Of a stretch of 45,111 nucleotides of DNA, positions 7,901-13,730 are shown in pieces (position 1 is the stretch's first letter; the number at the start of each line of letters is the position of its first letter). A model generated the notes under the pieces. The model searched no databases. It saw only the letters and a program-made list of their open reading frames with translations, and was not told the origin of the DNA. Both the position numbers and the translations under genes were made by a program. Location of the stretch: the NCBI GenBank assembly GCA_011525685.1, contig WYBW01000121.1, forward strand, positions 1 through 45,111, written 5' to 3'. Source of the DNA: Verrucomicrobiia bacterium (lineage in GTDB: Bacteria; Verrucomicrobiota; Verrucomicrobiia; Limisphaerales; JADLHS01).

Positions 7901-9022
7901 CCAGCCTTTGGCGCGGCGCAACTCATCCAACACTGCGGCCAACCGCTCACGGGCGGCGTGATGGATTTGATGGGCTTCCAGTGGCAGTTCGCCGCGGAAC
8001 ACGCCGTCATACACGTTCGAGAGTTTCAGCGACACCATCCGCAAACTCACGCGCCGCTGCCACGCCTGGCGCAGCAAGCCGCGCAGGCGGCCATAGACGT
8101 CCGTCTCCAGATCGGTCGGTTCGCGCAGGCTTTCGGCGCGTTGATTTTCGTCGCGGTCGTTGTAACGCACCTTCACGGTCAACGTGCGCACGCTGCGGCC
8201 TTCCGCGCGCACGTCGGCAAAGAGTTTATCCGCCATGCGCCGCAGCACAGCTTCGACGTATTCCTCGTCGGTGACATCCTCGGCGAACGTCTCCTGCTGG
8301 CTGTAACTTTTTTGCGGGGCGCGCGCGGGGATCAACGGACGTTCGTCAATGCCGTTGGCGAACTGGCGCAGAGCGGGCGCCTGCTGACCGAGCAGCAAGG
8401 CAAGCAGGTCCACCGGCATGGCGGCAATCTGACCGATCTGGGCCAAGCCCGCCACGTTGAGGCGTCCGGCGGTCTTCGGGCCGATGCCCGGCAACCAGCG
8501 GTTCGGCAGCGGGTGGAGGAATTGTTTTTCCTGGCCGGCGGGCACAGTTTGAAAGGCGGCGGGTTTGTTCAGCTTGGAGGCAATCTGGCTGACGAGCTTG
8601 TTCGAGGCGAGCCCCTCGCTGACGGTGATCTTGAGCGATTGCCGGATGGCCTGGCTGATCGTGAGGGCAATTTCAACGGGCGGTTTGCTGCGGTTGGCCG
8701 TGATGTCGAAATAGCCCTCGTCAATCGAGGTTTGCTCCACGTCCGGCGTGAAGTCGTAGGCGTAGCCGAACATCCAGTTCGAGAACTGCTCGTAACGCTC
8801 GTAATCGCCGGGCAGCACGATGAGTTTCGGACACAGCTTGCGCGCCCGAGCGGTGGGCATCGGTGTGTAAACGCCAAACTTCCGTGCTTCATAAGACGCC
8901 GAGGCGATGATGCCCCGGCTCTCGCCGCCGACGGCGATGGGTTTGCCCCGCAACCGCGCATCGGCCGCCTGCTCCACGGAGGCGAAGAAGGCATCGGCGT
9001 CCAGATGAACGATGGTCCGCAT
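4985..9022 (-). CDS. DinB (Pol IV)::truncated DnaE (Pol III alpha) fusion
   Basis: A single open frame of 1345 codons. Start chosen at ATG 9022, which follows AGGAG by six bases; a TTG two codons earlier would abut the AGGAG. Residues 1 to about 385 are a complete Y-family polymerase: DADAFF with Asp8, SIDEGY with Asp101/Glu102, and a helix-hairpin-helix GIGPKTAGRL near 178. Residues about 398-572 are a linker built largely from palindromic repeat DNA. From about 573 comes a DnaE: PHP domain (RSHYTFLD, TDLGNLHG), then PDIDIDF at 984-990 with two catalytic Asp of the C-family palm, then LVKID with the third Asp near 1151. Homology stops near 1179. The last ~165 residues read through repeat DNA, so the fingers, beta-clamp-binding and OB parts of DnaE are missing. 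Key PHP metal-binding His residues look replaced (RSH, TDL). It lies 40 bp behind lexA, so DNA-damage control is likely. The DinB half should be active; the DnaE half is probably defective or relies on another protein. No in-frame ATG, GTG or TTG was seen at the junction for separate DnaE translation. Confidence 0.85.
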   Translation of the reverse strand: MRTIVHLDADAFFASVEQAADARLRGKPIAVGGESRGIIASASYEARKFGVYTPMPTARARKLCPKLIVLPGDYERYEQFSNWMFGYAYDFTPDVEQTSIDEGYFDITANRSKPPVEIALTISQAIRQSLKITVSEGLASNKLVSQIASKLNKPAAFQTVPAGQEKQFLHPLPNRWLPGIGPKTAGRLNVAGLAQIGQIAAMPVDLLALLLGQQAPALRQFANGIDERPLIPARAPQKSYSQQETFAEDVTDEEYVEAVLRRMADKLFADVRAEGRSVRTLTVKVRYNDRDENQRAESLREPTDLETDVYGRLRGLLRQAWQRRVSLRMVSLKLSNVYDGVFRGELPLEAHQIHHAARERLAAVLDELRRAKGWSVVLRGHDFRLRDEPVSLANAPRFSESGMQDDRTVLPHPHQFVLSHEPSPDLRPPSPAPAGEGQGPLPLGEGESFTVAGKCHESEMAGKCSADKDARWLSPSPSGRGIKVGGESGNELQCPFSSTSHPLPLTPTLSPGERENQPPTPVTSRDGENLNDSRLRMESPSLSPSPSGRGIKGGGESHDRSAQQYRRQPQITCYIPLRVRSHYTFLDSTLSPTAIVNLARQHGLPAIALTDLGNLHGAVEFAEAAKKAGIKPIFGVELNVSGHPLLLYVESARGYHNLNRLLSKKAEGGMKHEETAVAARQRAPIAPAFLRQHAGWLEGLMAVSSDPRLAELFPERFYQLATSPLTPALSPRERENHSPTPVTSCDGENFNDSRLRTETPLLSPSPSGRGIKGEGEWFNNPSPPRLVACPPIHYAQPGDRLKYDILQSIRTRTLLRQEHPEKRKGGRLHFRPPTEMAAACPEHPEWLAHSLEIAERCHFEMPFGKPQFPAFVPPDGSTAREFLHKLVLDGARRRYRPAQLPTITPQLQQELTIIAAVSYEEYFLVVWNILQDCRAHGIEWITRGSAADSLVCYCLGISDVCPIRFGLYFRRFLNEERMALNKLPDIDIDFPHDRKDDVVDLIFAKYGREHCAVVGGFSTFQARSAFADVAKVLGVAEREVRRFTEHFPWSFGGGWVPDEPTPSGGAKLRELLAASPENRDLPLDEEPFKTALDMAEFLDGAPRNPKMHPCGVVLSRQPMHELTPTFISNKGYPTTHYDMDAVEVIGLVKIDVLAQGGLAVMRDVKTMLARRDVAVDLERCVMVGAEQAGGQVGKSESEQGKREEKEKGRKGADASVASDKEFVQDDQTVLSPHEPSPCNADFPVGSPRGVFRRESAALNPGFAPPGKDAGWKTGVTPFPCGSRDQCMSSSSGNSHPGPVPSTFAALRRDQVNRVEAQGEDRALGEGNRTPRQCSWPSIEAATLES
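5196..5310. repeat. 115-bp terminal-inverted-repeat element, copy 1
   Basis: Starts GTAACGCCGGTTTTCCA and ends TGGAAAGTCGGCGTTAC, i.e. 17-bp inverted ends with about one or two mismatches. A second copy of exactly the same length lies at 15584-15698, roughly 80% identical by eye. This copy is inside the 3' end of the polymerase ORF. No transposase is encoded, so it resembles a MITE. Confidence 0.8.
5398..5465. repeat. Short tandem degenerate repeats after truncated DnaE
   Basis: Read on the minus strand, the sequence right after the last DnaE homology is purine-rich with stuttering units of the kind GCAGGTGG and GGAAAGT. This is low-complexity DNA, not polymerase sequence, and marks where the dnaE homology is lost. 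Confidence 0.5.
6699..6852. repeat. 154-bp palindromic element R2, copy A (inside PHP domain)
   Basis: Bounded by CCCTCACCC and its reverse complement GGGTGAGGG. Each end carries its own hairpin of the form CCCTCTCCC...GGGAGAGGG, so the whole element is a palindrome of palindromes. It aligns without gaps to copy B (7359-7512, offset exactly 660 bp). It is translated in frame within the PHP domain of the fused DnaE, between residues about 722 and 780. Confidence 0.88.
7359..7512. repeat. 154-bp palindromic element R2, copy B (DinB-DnaE linker)
   Basis: Near-identical to copy A at 6699-6852, with the same hairpin ends and the same internal sequence. It encodes part of the linker between the two polymerase domains. 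The left-end motif varies slightly (CTCCCCCACCC). Confidence 0.88.
7562..7768. repeat. R2-related palindromic repeats, copy C (DinB-DnaE linker)
   Basis: Contains CCCTCTCCCGCTGGGAGAGGG at its left, a diverged centre, CCCTCTCCCAGCGGGAGAGGG, and then a second motif (CCTCGCCCGCGGGAGCGGGAG followed by GGGTGAGGGTT). The second motif recurs at 39131-39185 in the defence island. It fills the linker just after the DinB domain. Confidence 0.75.
7791..7815. repeat. Shared 25-bp motif next to repeats
   Basis: The string GAACGGT-two bases-GATCATCCTGCA occurs here and at 5331-5355, each time beside repeat DNA and a GGTTCGTG motif (5319 and 7758 areas). It is probably part of the same repeat family, or a conserved insertion flank. 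Confidence 0.55.
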
Positions 9023-9068
9023 GAACAACTCCTAACCGATGGCATGGGACAAACCCTGTCCGAGGCTG

Positions 9069-9692
9069 TTAATCCTTCGCTTTGCGGATGAGCGCCTTGA
9101 ACACGCCCTGAATCATCAACTCCTGCGCCGGGATGAGATCGGGATACTTGGGATTCTCGGCGCGCAGATACGGTTTGCCGTTTTTCACGACGTAGGTTTT
9201 CAAGGTGCTCTCGCCGTCAATCAACGCGGCGACGATCTGGCCGTGGCGCGGTTCCGGGCCGTGTTCCAACACGACGAAATCACCATCGAGAATATGCCGG
9301 CCGATCATGGAATCGCCCGTCACCCGCAGGGCGAAGGCGTTGCGCGTGGGTTTGTAGCCGAGGCTCGCGACGTCCACGGAGATGCATCCCTCGGCATCCT
9401 GGTCGCGGGTTTGGGGCAACCCGGCCGGGATGGCGCCAAAGAGCGGGATGTCCACGATGCGGCTGCGGAGCCTGGTCAGCGGCGAGGTGACGCGCAGAGT
9501 CCGCGCCTTGCCGGGTTCCGAAGTGAGACAGCCCTTTTGCCGCAAGAGCTGGATGTGGCTGGTCACGGAATTGAGGCTGCGAAAGCCGAACTGGTCGGCG
9601 ATGTCCTGATAGGTCGGCGTCGTGCCGTCGGTCCGCTGCGCCTTCAGGATGAAATCCAGAATCTGCTGCTGCTTGCGCGTCAAAGCCGTCAT
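9069..9692 (-). CDS. lexA: LexA SOS repressor
   Basis: 207 residues, the normal LexA length. The N-terminal winged helix-turn-helix (about 1-65) begins TRKQQQILDFI. The self-cleavage site is Ala90-Gly91 (IPAGLP). The catalytic Ser128 (GDSM) and Lys165 (STLKTY) of the S24 peptidase fold are present. In SOS-proficient bacteria RecA filaments trigger LexA self-cleavage, releasing DNA-damage genes. The ATG at 9692 overlaps the stop of ridA (ATGA) and directly follows a near-consensus LexA box, so the gene is almost certainly autoregulated. No Shine-Dalgarno precedes the ATG; the mRNA may be nearly leaderless or translated by coupling to ridA. The polymerase fusion follows 40 bp downstream, most likely in the same transcript. 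Confidence 0.96.
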   Translation of the reverse strand: MTALTRKQQQILDFILKAQRTDGTTPTYQDIADQFGFRSLNSVTSHIQLLRQKGCLTSEPGKARTLRVTSPLTRLRSRIVDIPLFGAIPAGLPQTRDQDAEGCISVDVASLGYKPTRNAFALRVTGDSMIGRHILDGDFVVLEHGPEPRHGQIVAALIDGESTLKTYVVKNGKPYLRAENPKYPDLIPAQELMIQGVFKALIRKAKD

Positions 9693-10126
9693 ACTGTATA
9701 TGCATACAGTATTCCAAGCGCGCTGGTTGTCAAGCAGTTTCCCGGTTTCCGCGCCACGCAATCCAGTTCCACCTTGATCGCGTTCCACAGGACGGATTGC
9801 ACGGTGGTCCGCGCGGGCAGCACGGCCACGTCCTTGAAGAAGGCCCGGTAGGTGGCGTTGAAGCGGTCGAAGTCCTCGATGTCCGCCAGATGCACGGTGC
9901 ATTTGACGACGTCGTCGAGCGTGCAGCCGGCGGCTTCAAGGACGCGTTGCATCTGGTTCAGGGTATGGAGGGTTTCCTCCTCGATGCTCCCGCGCACTGC
10001 CTGCCCGGTTTTCGGATCCACCGGGCCGACGCCGCTGACATAAACCCAGCCGTCCATTTCCACCGCGGCGGAATACGCGCCGGTGCTTTGCTCCTTGTCC
10101 GGGTGGCGAATTTCTCGTTTTGGCAT
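9689..10126 (-). CDS. RidA (YjgF/YER057c/UK114) family protein
   Basis: 145 residues from ATG 10126. Rid proteins deaminate reactive enamine/imine intermediates made by PLP enzymes. The motif PARTTVQ has Arg106, and the VELDCVA strand has Glu120, matching the family's carboxylate-binding Arg and catalytic-region Glu. The family normally ends near VELDCVA; here about 19 extra residues follow. These extra codons contain the lexA -35, -10 and LexA box, so the tail looks like read-through of regulatory DNA. The stop overlaps the lexA start by four bases. An upstream TTG (10147) is a possible but weaker start. Confidence 0.88.
   Translation of the reverse strand: MPKREIRHPDKEQSTGAYSAAVEMDGWVYVSGVGPVDPKTGQAVRGSIEEETLHTLNQMQRVLEAAGCTLDDVVKCTVHLADIEDFDRFNATYRAFFKDVAVLPARTTVQSVLWNAIKVELDCVARKPGNCLTTSALGILYAYTV
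9692..9711. promoter_or_regulatory. LexA (SOS) box
   Basis: TACTGTATATGCATACAGTA matches the E. coli-type SOS consensus (CTGT-N8-ACAG) at 18 of 20 positions of TACTGTATATATATACAGTA. It has 7-bp arms and touches the first base of the lexA start codon. It overlaps the predicted -10 of the lexA promoter and lies inside the last codons of ridA. Confidence 0.88.
9706..9733 (-). promoter_or_regulatory. Predicted lexA promoter
   Basis: A perfect -35 hexamer TTGACA (9728-9733) and a -10-like TACTGT (9706-9711) are separated by 16 bp. The -10 lies within the LexA box. Transcription would begin about 6-8 bases before the lexA ATG, leaving almost no leader. Confidence 0.6.
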
Positions 10127-10356
10127 GCCGCCGGGCTTATCGAACAAAGCAGCTCACAAGTAAAGTTTGAAGCGCGTGTGGAGCGACGCGCGACGCCAAA
10201 TGACTGCGTCCCGGGACGAAATCGGGTGGCGGCAGACGGGCGAGAGAAGGATTCCGGGCTTGACGCCGTCGCTGGCCGGTTCAGTTTGGTGCAAATGAAA
10301 CCGGGGCGATGCCAGGGGACGGCAAAGCTCCCGCCTACGGCACCCATGGAGTCACT
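10127..10356. other. Divergent intergenic region ridA / oxidoreductase
   Basis: 230 bp between divergent genes, so it should hold both promoters. No clear hexamers or hairpins were recognised. The oxidoreductase ATG at 10357 is preceded by GGAG at five bases. Confidence 0.4.
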
Positions 10357-11661
10357 ATGAAGCAAGCAAACCAAACCTCGAAAGCAGTCAGTCGCAGAAC
10401 GTTCCTGAAACAAGCGGGCCTCATGGCGGGCACGGCGATCGCCCTGCCGCAGTTCGTTCCCGCCCGGGCTTTGGGCCGCGATGGCGCGGTCGCTCCCAGC
10501 GAGCGCATCGTGCTGGGCGCCATCGGCATCGGCAACCGCGGCAATTATGTGCTGGATTGTTTCCTGCCGGAGCCGGGCGTGCAGTTTGTAGCGATTTGCG
10601 ACGTGCGGGCTGAGCGGCGGCTCGCCGTGAAGAAGAAAGCCGATACGCGATATGGCAACCAGGACTGCGCGATGTACCGGGACATGCACGAACTGCTGGC
10701 GCGCCCGGACATTGACGCGGTGCTCATTGCCACGGGGCCGAACTGGCACGCAACCGCCTCGATGCTGGCCGCCGAGGCCGGCAAGGATGTGTATTGCGAG
10801 AAACCCTGCACCCGCAACATCGCGCAGAGCTTCGCGCTGGCGGAGACATTTCGGCGGACGGGGCGGGTGTTCCAGGCCGGCACGCAGCGACGCAGCCTGC
10901 CGAATTTCGCGCTGGCCTGCGAACTAGCCCAGCGCGGCAAGCTGGGAAGACTCCAGGCGTTGCACGCGCATCCCATGGGCCTCACCACCATTATGAGCGG
11001 CTGGCTGCCGGCCGAGCCGGAACCTCCCAAGGATCAGGTGGATTGGGATTTGTATCTCGGACCCGCCGCCTGGCGGCCCTACAACAAGAAGCTCTTGAAC
11101 GCTTTCCACTTCGAGAAAGGCGGGGGCTTTGTGGGCGGTTTCGGGGGCGGCGGTTGTTTGGAATGGGGTTCGCATTGCGTGGACCTTTGCCAATGGGCCA
11201 ACAACGCCGACAACACGGCGGCGGTCGAATACTGGCCCGAAGGGAAGGAACTGCACGCACGCTACGCGAACGGTGTGAAGCTGGTCATGCGCAACGACGG
11301 CTGGCTGCCGCTCGGGTCCTGTCCGGTGCGTTTCGAGGGCGACTCCGGCTGGGTGGAAACCGGCGACAACGGTGAGATGGTGGCCAACCCCACCACGCTG
11401 ATTGCCGGACCGCGTCCCCGGATTGCCGGTTACCCGGCGAACTTCCACGTGCGCGATTTTCTCAACTGCGTGCGCACGCGGGGCAAGACCCGCGCCGATG
11501 CCGACGCGGCCTGCTGGTCGCACGTGACCTGTCACGCGGCGAACATCGCTTTGTTCCTGAACCGCAAGGTCAAGTATGACCCGGCGAAAAATGAGTTCGT
11601 CGGAGATGCGGAAGCCAACCGGTTGCGCTCCGAGGCACTGCGGGAACCCTGGAGGAGTTGA
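10357..11661 (+). CDS. Tat-exported Gfo/Idh/MocA oxidoreductase
   Basis: 434 residues. Start chosen at ATG 10357, which has GGAG five bases upstream and begins a Tat signal (SRRTFLKQAG, about 12-21) followed by a hydrophobic stretch. The NAD(P)-binding Rossmann motif GAIGIGNRG is near 54-62 and the family EKP motif at 148-150 holds the catalytic-region Lys. Such exported oxidoreductases are expanded in Verrucomicrobiota and Planctomycetota and are thought to act on sugars or polyols; the substrate here is unknown. The gene is followed 38 bp later by a secreted HEAT-repeat protein on the same strand, so the two may be co-transcribed. Confidence 0.93.
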   Translation: MKQANQTSKAVSRRTFLKQAGLMAGTAIALPQFVPARALGRDGAVAPSERIVLGAIGIGNRGNYVLDCFLPEPGVQFVAICDVRAERRLAVKKKADTRYGNQDCAMYRDMHELLARPDIDAVLIATGPNWHATASMLAAEAGKDVYCEKPCTRNIAQSFALAETFRRTGRVFQAGTQRRSLPNFALACELAQRGKLGRLQALHAHPMGLTTIMSGWLPAEPEPPKDQVDWDLYLGPAAWRPYNKKLLNAFHFEKGGGFVGGFGGGGCLEWGSHCVDLCQWANNADNTAAVEYWPEGKELHARYANGVKLVMRNDGWLPLGSCPVRFEGDSGWVETGDNGEMVANPTTLIAGPRPRIAGYPANFHVRDFLNCVRTRGKTRADADAACWSHVTCHAANIALFLNRKVKYDPAKNEFVGDAEANRLRSEALREPWRS

Positions 11662-11699
11662 AATCACGCCACGAAATGCCGAAACAAGAAAAGGGACTT

Positions 11700-13640
11700 A
11701 TGAAATTCAAGCTGCATTACTTCACCGGGTTTCTCGCGTTGTGCTTCATGGCGGGCGTTGCGATGGCCGCTGAGAACCAAACTTCCTCCGCTGAGAAAGC
11801 GCGCAAGGCAATCGGTGTCCTCCAGTCGGACGCGGCGCCCGGGGACAAGGCCATGGCCTGCAAGGAGCTGGCCATTTATGGCGGGCCGGAGGCGGTTCCT
11901 GTGTTGGCACCGTTGTTGGCGGACCAGGACCTGGCTTCCTGGTCCCGCATTGCTCTGGAAGTCATTCCAGGCCGGGCCGCCGACGAGGCCCTGCGCGATG
12001 CCGCACGAAAACTGCAAGGCCGTTTGCTCATCGGCGTGATCAATTCCATCGGGGTGCGCCGCGATACCCGCGCGGTAAACTTGCTGGAGACAAAGCTTAA
12101 GGACACGGATGCGGACGTGGCGGAAGCGGCGGCCATCGCCCTGGGCCGGATCGGTGGCGACAGCGCCGCGGGGGCCTTACAGAAGGCCCTCGGCAGAGCA
12201 CCGGTCGGCGTCCGCTCCGCCGTGGCACAGGGTTGCATCCTTTGCGCCGAGCATTACGTGGCGGAAAGGAAGTTCGCCAAGGCGGTCAAGCTTTACGAAA
12301 CCGTCCGCCAGGCCGAAGTGCCCCGGCAACGCGTGCTCGAGGCGACCCGGGGAGCAATCCTGGCGCGGCAATCCGACGGACTGCCGCTGCTGGTCGAGAC
12401 GTTGCGTTCCACGGACAAGGCCCTGTTCACCATCGGGCTGCGCACCGCCCGCGAACTGCCCGGGCGCGCGGTCACCGAGGCGTTGCGGGCCGAGTTGGGC
12501 AAAGCCGCTCTGGAGCGCCGGGTGCCCTTGTTGCTGGCGTTGGCGGATCGTAACGACGACGCGGTGATGCCGGCAGTGATTGGCGTGGTTCGGACCGGCT
12601 CCAAGGAATTGAAGCTGGTGGCCATCGAGATCATGGTCCGTCTGGGCGATGCGTCGGCGTTGCCGCTGTTGCTGGATGCCTTGGCTGAGAGTGATGCCGA
12701 TCTGGCGGGCGCAGCGAAGGCCGCACTGGCTGGCTGGTCCAGCACCGAGGCCGATGCGCAACTGGCCGCCCGCCTGCCGCGAACCACAGGCAGCACCCGG
12801 CTCGCGTTGATCGAGCTGGCCGGCCAGCGGCGCGTGGCGGCCGCCATCCCCGAAATGACCAAGGCGGCCAATGAAACGGATGCCAAGACCCGTGCTGCTG
12901 GCATCAAGGCGCTGGGCGAAACCGTCGGCCTCGAGAACTTGAACCTCCTGACCAGCGCATTGAACAAGGCCAAGTCTGACGACGAGGTCGCCGTCGTGCA
13001 GGCGGCGTTGGAATCGGCCTGCGCCCGGATTCCGGACAAGGCCGCGTGCGCCAACCAGTTGCTGCCGCACTTGATGACCACACCGATTTCGGCCAAGTGC
13101 GCCTTGTTGCGCGTCATGGGCGTGATCGGGACACCCAACGCCCTGGAGGCCGTCCAAACCGCTGTGGCCAGTTCACAGCCCGCGGTGAAGGACACGGCGA
13201 TTCGGGTCTTGGCGGACTGGCCGGAGCCGCCGGCGTTGCCCGCTTTGCTGGAGGTTTTGCGCAATTCCGAGGATGAAACGCATCGCTTCCTTGCTCTGCG
13301 GGGTTGCCTGCGCCTGCTGGAAGAGGGCGATCAACCAGCTTCGCAAAAGTTGAACACCTTTACCGAGTTGCTCGCCCGCACGCAGCGCACCGACGACCGG
13401 AAGGCGATACTCTCCGGGGTGGCGAACGTGGCCGATCCTGCCGCGCTAAAGCTCGTCGAACCCTATCTCGCGGATGCCCAAGTCCAAGCCGAGGCAGAAC
13501 TGGCGGCGCTCAAAATCGCCGGAGGCATTGCCAAGTCGGCTCCCGACCAGGCCCGGGCGGTGGCGTCCAAAATCCAGGCCGAGTCCAAGAATCAGGCCAC
13601 GCGCGATCGCGCGGCCAAGCTGCTTGGACAACTCAAGTGA
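11700..13640 (+). CDS. Secreted HEAT-repeat protein
   Basis: 646 residues. ATG 11700 begins a signal peptide (MKFKLHYFTGFLALCFMAG, cleavage near AMA-AE) and follows AAGGGA; a TTG at 11658 would put 14 charged residues before the signal and is less likely. The mature part is a series of roughly 30-40-residue Ala/Leu-rich helical repeats (for example AAAIALGRIGGDSAAGALQ and ALPLLLDALAESDADL), typical of HEAT/PBS-lyase-like scaffolds. Such proteins bind other proteins; no catalytic motif is seen. Position behind the exported oxidoreductase suggests a periplasmic partner, which is inference only. Confidence 0.85.
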   Translation: MKFKLHYFTGFLALCFMAGVAMAAENQTSSAEKARKAIGVLQSDAAPGDKAMACKELAIYGGPEAVPVLAPLLADQDLASWSRIALEVIPGRAADEALRDAARKLQGRLLIGVINSIGVRRDTRAVNLLETKLKDTDADVAEAAAIALGRIGGDSAAGALQKALGRAPVGVRSAVAQGCILCAEHYVAERKFAKAVKLYETVRQAEVPRQRVLEATRGAILARQSDGLPLLVETLRSTDKALFTIGLRTARELPGRAVTEALRAELGKAALERRVPLLLALADRNDDAVMPAVIGVVRTGSKELKLVAIEIMVRLGDASALPLLLDALAESDADLAGAAKAALAGWSSTEADAQLAARLPRTTGSTRLALIELAGQRRVAAAIPEMTKAANETDAKTRAAGIKALGETVGLENLNLLTSALNKAKSDDEVAVVQAALESACARIPDKAACANQLLPHLMTTPISAKCALLRVMGVIGTPNALEAVQTAVASSQPAVKDTAIRVLADWPEPPALPALLEVLRNSEDETHRFLALRGCLRLLEEGDQPASQKLNTFTELLARTQRTDDRKAILSGVANVADPAALKLVEPYLADAQVQAEAELAALKIAGGIAKSAPDQARAVASKIQAESKNQATRDRAAKLLGQLK

Positions 13641-13707
13641 ACGAGGCGGTCGGTGGCGTCGGGTGCGAGTGAGCCAGGCTGGGAGTTTGGGCCGTTGCAA
13701 TCTGCAT

Positions 13708-13725
13708 GGGGACTGTCGCGTCCCC
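13708..13725. terminator. Hairpin between convergent genes
   Basis: GGGGAC and GTCCCC form a 6-bp stem with a 6-base loop in the 90-bp gap between the convergent HEAT-repeat and hydrolase genes. No T-run follows, so termination is only suggested by position. Confidence 0.3.
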
Positions 13726-13730
13726 AAGCG

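Noticed and set aside
7763..9091. A 442-codon plus-strand ORF opposite the DinB half
   Set aside because: Antisense shadow of dinB with no recognisable motif; the opposite strand carries the Y-family polymerase motifs and a good Shine-Dalgarno.
12177..13264. Long minus-strand ORFs opposite the HEAT-repeat gene
   Set aside because: Composition is Arg/Gln-rich without a start signal; the plus frame shows a signal peptide and regular helical repeats.
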